The notes under the pieces were generated by a model that was not told the origin of the DNA, searched no databases, and worked only from the letters and a program-made list of their open reading frames with translations. Shown piece after piece: positions 62,901 to 64,000 of a DNA stretch of 64,000 nucleotides. A program made the position numbers and the translations under genes. Positions within the stretch are counted from its first letter, which is position 1, and each line of letters starts with the position of its first letter. Source of the stretch: Epiperipatus broadwayi (lineage: Eukaryota; Onychophora; Udeonychophora; Euonychophora; Peripatidae). Where the stretch lies: positions 3,623,800 through 3,687,799 of the forward strand of contig JAQFVV010000018.1 of the NCBI GenBank assembly GCA_028023455.1. Direction: 5' to 3'.

Positions 62901-63228
62901 ACAAGTTTTATGACTATAATCAATTTAAAATACTCTTAATAAATAGTTTAAATCTTTATGTCTGAATCTTGTATATAAAAATGATTAATATAAATAGATT
63001 AAGACTTTTTGTAGTTTATATATATATATTTCATTTTATACTGGGAATTTTTTTTTTTTTTTAATACTAATAATTTGTATTTTTATAAAGGAGTCCATTA
63101 TGTATTTGACACAACATTCTCTAGAAATTTTAGTTTAATTGAAAGCCAAAAAGAGTTTGTAAGACGTTATCATAATAAAAATGTTTCAAGTGATTCACCA
63201 CTTCCAATGTTGACTTCAGCATGTCCAG
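17877..63228 (+). CDS. CIAO3: CIAO3 (NARFL/Nar1) cytosolic Fe-S assembly factor, exons 1-5, partial
   Basis: CIAO3 is an iron-only-hydrogenase-like protein of the cytosolic iron-sulfur assembly pathway; it carries two [4Fe-4S] clusters and links the early scaffold to the targeting complex. Five coding exons join in frame: 17877-17942, 41573-41665, 48682-48834, 48910-49042 and 63091-63228, giving 194 codons plus one base of a protein of about 475 aa. Identifying pieces are [49 protein letters not shown] and FDTAFSR-like [11 protein letters not shown]. Cys24, Cys70, Cys73 and Cys76 form the N-terminal cluster site; the C-terminal cluster ligands lie beyond the window. An in-frame ATG at 17862 would add five residues, but 17877 has the better context (A at -3, G at +4) and matches the usual protein length. 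Confidence 0.96.
17943..18566. other. CIAO3 intron 1, first 0.6 kb
   Basis: Intron sequence without a recognised gene or repeat. A short inverted pair around TTACCCAG and CTGGGTAA lies at 18480-18502, too small to interpret. Confidence 0.5.
18567..18869 (-). pseudogene. Penelope-like ORF C-terminal tail
   Basis: A 100-codon open stretch encoding the segment after the GIY-YIG core: an H/E block, then [20 protein letters not shown] and a short REAIEI helix. This histidine-rich tail is characteristic of Penelope-like endonucleases. The GIY-YIG part lies just upstream on the same strand behind a stop codon. A related tail occurs on the plus strand at 20780-20880. Confidence 0.7.
18567..19830 (-). 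mobile_element. Internally deleted Penelope-like element, minus strand
   Basis: From 19830 downward the minus strand carries an N-terminal Penelope-like segment: [17 protein letters not shown] followed by a block ending in VVMD, equivalent to the conserved start of the RT region. The sequence then jumps to a GIY-YIG domain ([13 protein letters not shown], about 18955-18890) and the conserved tail with ITRDEHANA and [11 protein letters not shown] (18870-18640). The RT palm between them is missing. Several stops are present. It is inverted relative to a related copy at 20560-22770. Confidence 0.8.
20560..22770 (+). mobile_element. Decayed Penelope-like element, plus strand, with inverted 5' part
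   Basis: Coding remnants run from about 21244 to 22770 in broken frames: an N-terminal region ([20 protein letters not shown]), a VVMD block near 21935, [12 protein letters not shown] near 22108-22140, motif [19 protein letters not shown] near 22278-22330, [20 protein letters not shown] near 22430-22485, and FTDDTFII (motif C) near 22540-22560. The segment 20560-20790 is the inverted complement of 21235-21440, and a tail fragment ([16 protein letters not shown]) lies at 20780-20830. Same family as 18567-19830. Confidence 0.8.
20967..21200 (+). repeat. Dispersed repeat, copy 1
   Basis: About 210 bp similar to 24865-25060, sharing the landmarks TTTTTCTATTGGTGGAACTT and GTTTGTGTAATCAAGC in the same order and spacing. 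It lies between the inverted halves of the Penelope-like element at 20560-22770. No coding signal is seen. Confidence 0.8.
22771..24850. other. CIAO3 intron 1, unclassified block
   Basis: A CA microsatellite lies at about 22790-22807. From about 23240 to 24400 the sequence is clearly richer in G+C and more complex than the surrounding intron, with CG dinucleotides, yet every frame is full of stops and no domain is recognisable. It may be an unknown transposon or LTR-type repeat. Confidence 0.5.
24865..25060 (+). repeat. Dispersed repeat, copy 2
   Basis: A second copy of the repeat at 20967-21200, same orientation, diverged by scattered substitutions. It runs directly into the terminal-inverted-repeat element at 25092. 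Confidence 0.8.
25092..25548. mobile_element. Short element with terminal inverted repeats (MITE-like)
   Basis: About 455 bp bounded by near-perfect inverted repeats of about 26 bp built on TATAGGGTATATGAGCACAG (left, about 25097-25120) and its complement (right, about 25522-25545). No transposase is encoded. Size and ends fit a non-autonomous DNA transposon. The target duplication is unclear because the flanks are TA-rich. Confidence 0.65.
25549..26044. other. CIAO3 intron 1, no gene recognised
   Basis: A+T-rich sequence with many TATA tracts. The 90-codon open stretch on the minus strand has a composition (Y, I, L) that simply follows the base content. Confidence 0.55.
26045..26770. repeat. 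Hammerhead-ribozyme repeat, locus 3 (inverted pair, decayed)
   Basis: A minus-orientation unit (about 26045-26480) is followed by a plus-orientation partial unit (about 26505-26765). Ribozyme positions are 26154-26195 (minus; CTGATGA reads CTAATGA) and 26653-26694 (plus; CTGATGA reads CTGATAA), and both have broken stem II. The LINE that follows begins immediately after this repeat. Confidence 0.8.
27606..27890 (+). pseudogene. LINE AP-endonuclease fragment
   Basis: A 94-codon open stretch whose strand pattern ([12 protein letters not shown], then [13 protein letters not shown], then [12 protein letters not shown]) matches the C-terminal half of LINE AP-like endonucleases, where the usual motif is GDFN. 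The catalytic D-F is lost (GNMN), so the enzyme would be inactive. It belongs to the LINE at 26771-29330. Confidence 0.7.
28488..28835 (+). pseudogene. LINE reverse transcriptase finger fragment
   Basis: A 115-codon open stretch covering the RT fingers: [17 protein letters not shown], then [18 protein letters not shown] and [10 protein letters not shown]. The palm continues out of frame at 28830-29265. It overlaps the end of another open stretch (28274-28531) that represents the linker between endonuclease and RT. Confidence 0.75.
29331..31904. other. CIAO3 intron 1, no gene recognised
   Basis: A+T-rich sequence. It holds a TG microsatellite at about 29680-29696 and a local duplication at 30105-30235. 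The region 30790-30900 is slightly more complex. Apart from composition-driven open frames, nothing is recognisable. Confidence 0.5.
30105..30235. repeat. Two-copy tandem duplication, about 65 bp units
   Basis: The block with AAATAAAAATCAC, an A run, ATCTATATATATCCT and GGAAAGCAAGCAT occurs twice back to back (about 30108-30170 and 30174-30232), differing by a few bases. Confidence 0.85.
31905..32990. repeat. Diverged local repeats
   Basis: Segments near 31995-32060 and 32545-32610 share CAGATGAATTT.. and a GAGTAT block in the same order. A lead-in with TAC/GCCCAACTTAA-TTTTAA-CATTTA recurs near 32510 and 32870. This suggests two to three diverged units of about 0.4-0.55 kb. A purine-rich tract AAAAAGGGGGTG lies at about 32336-32347. 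No gene is recognised. Confidence 0.4.
33088..33438 (-). CDS. Uncharacterised 116-codon ORF, probably retroelement-derived
   Basis: The protein is basic and has four cysteines, with a lysine run near residue 48 and a C-terminal [15 protein letters not shown] segment. I recognise no domain. It lies just downstream, in transcriptional sense, of the gypsy pol remnant on the same strand, so it may come from the 3' region of that element or a neighbouring LTR. Base composition is less A+T-rich than the intron around it. Low confidence that it is a gene. Confidence 0.3.
   Translation of the reverse strand: MKGIDKRIKKKFLECPIEAVTNCSDLNGNYWNRKRCSMNPEEYCKRKKKFKLKQFQLDFVRSAIRRTSCSLSPISNKMTVITGLNQLRPPPEQQTGRDVAAIGTRNRDSSTVRLEL
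34150..34330. repeat. Two-copy duplication of about 84 bp inside the integrase remnant
   Basis: TTATACCTTTTAAATAGCAC begins a segment that occurs twice, at about 34164 and 34248, with a few substitutions. It lies between the integrase core and its C-terminal segment and helps to break the gene. Confidence 0.85.
34458..34658 (-). pseudogene. gypsy integrase core fragment
   Basis: 66 codons beginning in the DDE core: [18 protein letters not shown], where the D of ADLFSKY is the first catalytic aspartate. The frame is lost before the second aspartate (a NGxEF-type motif is not seen). Confidence 0.85.
34710..34925 (-). pseudogene. gypsy integrase zinc-binding fragment
   Basis: 71 codons with the HHCC-type pattern: H in YGHYNAHK, a second H in the TEHTL context, and CLTCLQTK supplying the cysteines, plus WLKMYKDI. 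A leading open piece (34916-35143) links it to RNase H. Confidence 0.85.
35137..35376 (-). pseudogene. gypsy RNase H fragment
   Basis: 79 codons containing [27 protein letters not shown] and [10 protein letters not shown], the typical C-terminal half of gypsy RNase H, with the aspartates of TDHK and ADxLSR kept. Confidence 0.9.
36054..36398 (-). pseudogene. gypsy reverse transcriptase fragment
   Basis: A 114-codon open stretch with the classic Ty3/gypsy RT fingers: [31 protein letters not shown], and [13 protein letters not shown], which carries the first catalytic aspartate. The YVDD box follows at about 35911-35900 in another frame. Upstream in-frame sequence reaches about 36430 before a stop. 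Confidence 0.9.
37100..37125 (-). ncRNA. Hammerhead-like motif in inverted copy
   Basis: Identical on the minus strand to 38466-38491, including the GACTC-GTAA-GAGTT hairpin. Confidence 0.5.
37173..38186 (-). pseudogene. Inverted 5'-truncated copy of the Penelope-like ORF
   Basis: 337 uninterrupted codons matching the C-terminal part of the intact ORF from MGLAVSGLL (RT motif B) through YVDDVLIYG (motif C) to the GIY-YIG endonuclease and the common end SCSWPIQ. About five residue differences separate it from the intact copy (for example P/S in NNKPWM, I/T in KEIINK). It lacks the RT fingers and motif A, so it cannot be active. Confidence 0.92.
38197..38435 (+). pseudogene. Tandem copy of the Penelope-like ORF 3' end
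   Basis: About 73 codons of the C-terminus, from YNRAREDD to SCSWPIQ, in the same strand as the intact ORF and separated from its start by the repeated 3' untranslated segment. It has the position and content of a left pLTR. It differs from the downstream copy by a few bases (for example L/P in the TSFLIS context). Confidence 0.88.
38466..38491 (+). ncRNA. Hammerhead-like motif in left pLTR
   Basis: TTGATAA, G, then hairpin GACTC-GTAA-GAGTT, then GAAA and GCGC. The layout matches the hammerhead core (CUGANGA, stem II, GAAA), but with C3 changed to U, G8 changed to A and one extra G before stem II. The same segment occurs at 40962-40987 and, inverted, at 37100-37125. Probably a relic or variant of the Penelope hammerhead. 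Confidence 0.5.
38617..40914 (+). CDS. Penelope-like reverse transcriptase with GIY-YIG endonuclease
   Basis: A single intact ORF of 765 codons, starting at the ATG of [10 protein letters not shown] (20 earlier codons are open but precede this ATG). The N-terminal half is charged and lysine-rich. RT motifs follow: LRLMMDF near residue 308, motif [11 protein letters not shown] (Asp about 367), motif [17 protein letters not shown] (about 426), motif C YVDD (about 465-468) and KYLDLQIS. At the C-terminus is a GIY-YIG nuclease: [19 protein letters not shown], then R in KYRLQQHKY (about 658-690), with later H and E residues (GHIC, KESYII). The enzyme primes reverse transcription on cut DNA. All key residues are present, so it could be active. 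Confidence 0.95.
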   Translation: MEHDWKFKEAIYLRRKCIVANERFIFFKRCCEFNIIPNSCKIKINYSIRNRINATNIIQRTLVHFLLKDSRKELFSIIKKEKILQQFYSLPLYTEFWFNKFKKDMQSKYSKKFEFLLYKQKHIKLRNNNQQVVNLSKYEIPDNISEILSFGPRYVYSSWKNAKAEVIADVEAAYDGIITKENVIKVISPKINALSNKLNYSKQQALKDVKLFLNNNQLICSKEDKSHRFVLMDKDTYEIKLKQQIEKLNFIRIKNYNIKAMKDKFVSKILRARGKMFLTNKEYREVYPSATFIPQMFANVKTHKLNAPLRLMMDFTRAYYQKLAKILVKWILDFVGFGKYTLKSSFDCVTILNKTAIIKEYEFVSLDVVELYGSVDRSASITILRDKLCAKEMPQDKISFIIDVLIWISNDIVAAHGSNLYRMEKGWPMGLAVSGLLSNLFVDNIEQRIVHPILVRNENTLYCRYVDDVLIYGLPDIIKQIFDSLQNQDGLVWTIEREDNSSIKYLDLQISRVDDKLVYKMVVKHIDNRGYIHPTSNVPLVHKLAGFRAFLTRNQRLCSNEMFMKDNIKCYMQDLIQVGYNKQMLLSTVLKHYKQHHNSDHINMNNKSWMSLAFIPNINKNIIKVLSQDFRLAWRTPPNLNRLINNSKEITNKEDKSSVVYSIRCPQINCNAIYVGETKTNIKYRLQQHKYTYNRAREDDTVYSAFYVHQNNTGHICSPKDFTILMNETHDKKCKIKESYIIQNSSCAMNSKLTSFPISCSWPIQ
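40962..40987 (+). ncRNA. Hammerhead-like motif in right pLTR
   Basis: Same as 38466-38491, with stem II GACTT..GAGTT, which weakens one base pair. It lies about 48 bp after the ORF stop codon. Confidence 0.5.
41573..41665 (+). CDS. CIAO3: CIAO3 exon 2
   Basis: 31 codons from acceptor TTTTACAG to donor GTAAGA, phase 0 on both sides. It begins [11 protein letters not shown], which contains Cys24, a ligand of the N-terminal [4Fe-4S] cluster, and ends GSYLEIDE. Confidence 0.95.
41666..44061. other. CIAO3 intron 2, left part, no gene recognised
   Basis: A+T-rich intron. The open stretch running through exon 2 ends at 41743. No element or conserved exon is seen. Confidence 0.55.
44062..45290 (-). 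mobile_element. RTE-like LINE, 5'-truncated, decayed
   Basis: On the minus strand: RT segments with [16 protein letters not shown] (45220-45170), then [13 protein letters not shown] (motif B, about 44930-44890), a C-terminal ORF piece with [23 protein letters not shown] and [15 protein letters not shown], and finally [16 protein letters not shown] and a W-rich end at about 44110. It closes with ATGATGATGATAATG repeats at about 44062-44085, the short tandem tail typical of RTE-type LINEs. Frameshifts split the ORF. A further copy lies at 1-285. Antisense to CIAO3. Confidence 0.88.
44330..44731 (-). pseudogene. RTE-like LINE ORF, C-terminal fragment
   Basis: 133 open codons holding the thumb and C-terminal region after the RT active site: [49 protein letters not shown]. 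The reading frame shifts near 44335, after which the AGHIARRDD block continues in another frame. This C-terminal signature is very common in arthropod and other invertebrate genomes. Confidence 0.85.
45291..46780. other. CIAO3 intron 2, middle part, no gene recognised
   Basis: A+T-rich sequence. A 30-bp tandem duplication (CTCTGACACATTTTTCAAAA twice) lies at about 46471-46530. Nothing else is recognised. Confidence 0.55.
46944..46985 (-). ncRNA. Hammerhead ribozyme, perfect minimal form
   Basis: Read on the minus strand: stem I TCCTCA pairs with TGGGGA (six pairs, one G-U), core CTGATGA, stem II TGGC pairs with GCCA around loop CACAA, core GAAA, then C-TA-G and T-C form a two-pair stem III (A-U and C-G) that ends in the GTC cleavage triplet. 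Predicted cleavage lies after 46950 on the minus strand. Every invariant core base is present. It is identical over 42 nt to the plus-strand copy at 48135-48176. Confidence 0.88.
47398..47439 (-). ncRNA. Hammerhead ribozyme copy with core mutations
   Basis: Aligned with the perfect copy, the core reads TTGATGA instead of CTGATGA, and AAAG instead of GAAA (positions 3, 12 and 15.1 altered). Stems I and II are unchanged. It should be unable to cleave. It is one unit (454 bp) upstream, in minus-strand sense, of the perfect copy. Confidence 0.85.
48135..48176 (+). ncRNA. Hammerhead ribozyme, perfect minimal form
   Basis: Stem I 48135-48140 with 48171-48176; core CTGATGA 48141-48147; stem II TGGC 48148-48151 with GCCA 48157-48160; GAAA 48161-48164; two-pair stem III with a TA loop; cleavage predicted after GTC at 48170. 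It is on the CIAO3 sense strand, inside intron 2, about 0.5 kb before exon 3, so it would be transcribed in the pre-mRNA. Confidence 0.88.
48257..48681. other. CIAO3 intron 2, 3' end
   Basis: T-rich intron end leading to the exon 3 acceptor. No feature apart from poly-T tracts. Confidence 0.6.
48682..48834 (+). CDS. CIAO3: CIAO3 exon 3 (N-terminal Fe-S cysteines)
   Basis: 51 codons, phase 0, from acceptor TTTCAATAG to donor GTAAAA. It contains CLACSGC, the CxxCxxC triplet that binds the N-terminal cluster with Cys24, followed by ITSAES and [10 protein letters not shown], both highly conserved in the family. Confidence 0.96.
48910..49042 (+). CDS. CIAO3: CIAO3 exon 4
   Basis: 133 nt from acceptor TTTTTTTAG to donor GTAAAT. 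It encodes the start of the hydrogenase-like domain ([17 protein letters not shown]) and ends one base into a glycine codon. The preceding intron (48835-48909) is only 75 bp; the following one is 14,048 bp and holds the gag-bearing LTR element. Confidence 0.95.
49043..51667. other. CIAO3 intron 4, left part, no gene recognised
   Basis: A+T-rich intron with a TA run near 49630-49650. The purine-rich block at about 50050-50420 might be an old LINE ORF1 remnant, but no motif supports this. Confidence 0.5.
51668..53781 (-). repeat. 3' LTR
   Basis: 2,114 bp. A TATAAATA box on the minus strand at 53149-53142 sets the orientation. It differs from the 5' LTR mainly by a 51-bp tandem duplication at about 52029-52131 (ATTAATGACTTTAAAATAAT occurs twice) that the other copies lack. 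The 62-codon open stretch at 52312-52500 recurs in the 5' LTR and follows from LTR identity, not from a gene. Confidence 0.88.
54159..55088 (-). CDS. Gag-like protein of the LTR element
   Basis: An intact ORF of 309 codons starting [15 protein letters not shown]. The first 150 residues are acidic and glutamine-rich, with a probable coiled coil ([17 protein letters not shown]). From about residue 185 it resembles the Ty3/gypsy gag core (retrotrans_gag): FRGEPGG, then [25 protein letters not shown] and [15 protein letters not shown]. Gag forms the particle that packages the element's RNA. There is no CCHC zinc knuckle before the stop, so either it was lost or the ORF is truncated at its 3' end. 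An open frame in an otherwise pol-less element suggests gag has been kept. Confidence 0.85.
   Translation of the reverse strand: MDEQKKDEDYDSDEEVVLNLPNTATSTHSDQKYNLEDLITEMREDENMMNMFQEFMNMTTQRLNRLEENMGLHQQHTSVTKVLSDEDTQLKWQHQQKQDDMQLKSLMDNELGKDMHTLNMSVKHQIQDGEENGQMNENKNEKTNDQQLLNQIQVQLGNQILTPIISNSVTSPVAKLVHIQCFRGEPGGNSRHHPDSLKMFFQFQNMTEQEKVAISSHHLKESARDWWNTLSIQPHTFMEYENAMMSMYWSAEQQEGLMYSIMHERYPANHQETYAQFFVRQVNRIKALSAFNYPEMQIVRMIRHNMPPG
55331..57421 (+). repeat. Nested solo LTR, opposite orientation
   Basis: 2,091 bp running TGAAGCAATGG to CTGTCACA on the plus strand, flanked on both sides by ATAT, which fits a target duplication of a solo LTR. The TATA box is at 55928-55935. It is more diverged from the two outer LTRs than they are from each other, so it comes from another member of the family. 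Small open stretches at 55975-56221 contain internal repeats (DSDF-type) and are not credible genes. Confidence 0.85.
57882..57907 (+). other. Penelope-tail-like motif, isolated
   Basis: CATTGATAAGG..AAAGCGATTA resembles the segment CCTTGATAAGG..GAAAGCGCTT found three times in the Penelope-like element at 36985-41075. The hairpin is degraded. Probably a scrap of an old related element. Confidence 0.4.
58030..58110 (+). repeat. tRNA-derived SINE-like fragment
   Basis: GAGTTCGAAACC at about 58079-58090 resembles the tRNA gene B box (GGTTCGANTCC), and a possible A-box-like stretch precedes it by about 40 bp. A degenerate second copy ending in the same ACCATTTTGGTCA context lies at about 58200-58265. 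No complete cloverleaf forms, so it is not a tRNA gene. Confidence 0.45.
58647..58748. repeat. Short minisatellite, about 26-bp unit, four copies
   Basis: GGGTCTTCACCTAACGGTTA or a close variant repeats about four times in tandem, the second copy with an A-run interruption. There is no spacer and repeat structure as in a CRISPR array. Confidence 0.8.
59821..61854 (-). repeat. 5' LTR
   Basis: 2,034 bp, very similar to the 3' LTR at 51668-53781 throughout. The TATAAATA box is on the minus strand at 61242-61235. Just inside (below 59820) I do not recognise a tRNA primer-binding site. Confidence 0.88.
61855..63090. other. CIAO3 intron 4, 3' part
   Basis: A+T-rich intron. A short direct duplication (TTATTTAATTATTATTAACTTG) lies at about 62388-62460. 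No gene is recognised. Confidence 0.55.
63091..63228 (+). CDS. CIAO3: CIAO3 exon 5
   Basis: 138 nt from acceptor TTATAAAG to donor GTAAGC. The first two bases complete the glycine begun in exon 4, giving [20 protein letters not shown], and it ends LTSACP plus one base. The expected next residues (GW in other animals) lie beyond the window. Confidence 0.95.
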
Positions 63229-64000
63229 GTAAGCTCTTTTCATAAATAGATAATCTTTAAAAAATAAATTATAAATATTCTATAACTTTGTAAAGTTAAA
63301 TTCAATTGTTTCATAAGTGAGTACCTATTTGCATTACTTTCATACATATAAGATAGAATATGAAATAAAAATCATTTGTAAGATATTATTAGAAATTGAA
63401 AATTTTAATATGAAAAATGTAAGTGTATAGACTTAAAAGAAATATCCTAACATGAAATTTTTTTTTATTATAATGATAATTTTTTTCTTTAAAAAGAAAA
63501 TGTACATATTGTAGAGACATCTGGTGAAAGTGTTTATAAATTTTTTTTATCTATTTTTCATTCTAATTTCTTTTTTATTATAAGTGCTTATAATTACAAT
63601 TTTTTAATTCATTATGTTCTTTTAAAATTTTATTTTGAATAACTGGTAAAGTGTTTAGATATTATCCTCACTTCATTTGCTAATCCTCTATATTATCACT
63701 GTTTGCTTTCTAACATATTTTAAACAATATTAACTTCTATTACAAAATGATTTCTGTTAGAATTTTTTGAAAATAAAATATGTTTAGAAAATGCAATAAA
63801 AATCATAATCTTTTAACTTAAGTATTTAATAATGTAGTTGAATTTAACTTACAAATACAATTTTTTTAATTACCTTGGTATGTAAGAATAGCTATCACAG
63901 AAAAGTAAATAATAAAGTTATTTAAAATAACATTGGTTGCTAATGTAATAAGTAAATATTAAGTGATTGCTTTTTATTTAAAAAACATTGTTATTCATTG
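63229..64000. other. CIAO3 intron 5, start
   Basis: Intron sequence to the end of the window. No further CIAO3 exon is found before the edge. Confidence 0.6.

Overview
The window is nuclear DNA from an animal, most likely an invertebrate. It is strongly A+T-rich, has spliceosomal introns with GT..AG ends, and holds two conserved animal genes broken by very long introns full of retroelements. The transposon mix (Penelope-like elements, Ty3/gypsy, RTE-like LINEs and a LINE with an SGNH-esterase ORF1) fits arthropods, molluscs and other invertebrates. I cannot name a species.

Two host genes explain the whole layout. On the minus strand, exons 1-3 of MLST8 (LST8, the WD40 subunit of TOR complexes) lie at 17635-11540, and its intron 3 runs off the left edge. 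On the plus strand, exons 1-5 of CIAO3 (NARFL/Nar1, a cytosolic iron-sulfur assembly factor) lie at 17877-63228, and the gene runs off the right edge. The start codons are head to head, 241 bp apart, so 17636-17876 is a probable shared promoter. Nearly everything else is intron: MLST8 introns 1-3, and CIAO3 introns 1 (23.6 kb), 2 (7.0 kb), 3 (75 bp), 4 (14.0 kb) and the start of 5.

Mobile DNA from left to right: an RTE-like LINE scrap (1-285); a decayed LINE (3.2-5.1 kb); a family of hammerhead-ribozyme repeats at four loci (5.3-6.0, 10.9-11.2, 26.0-26.8 and 46.8-48.3 kb); decayed Penelope-like elements (14.0-16.7, 18.6-19.8 and 20.6-22.8 kb); a terminal-inverted-repeat element (25.1-25.5 kb); a LINE with SGNH-esterase ORF1, endonuclease and RT remnants (26.8-29.3 kb); a broken gypsy pol (33.9-36.6 kb, minus); a nearly intact Penelope-like element with a 765-aa RT/GIY-YIG ORF and inverted plus tandem partial copies (37.0-41.1 kb); an RTE-like LINE (44.1-45.3 kb, minus); and a 10.2-kb LTR element (51.7-61.9 kb, minus) that carries gag but no pol and has a solo LTR of its own family nested inside it.

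The most interesting signal is the hammerhead repeat. Units of about 454-462 bp lie head to tail, and two perfect 42-nt minimal hammerhead ribozymes sit on opposite strands. Every locus contains an inverted junction, the same arrangement as the intact Penelope-like element in this window. This suggests a retrozyme-like non-autonomous element moved by Penelope-type machinery.
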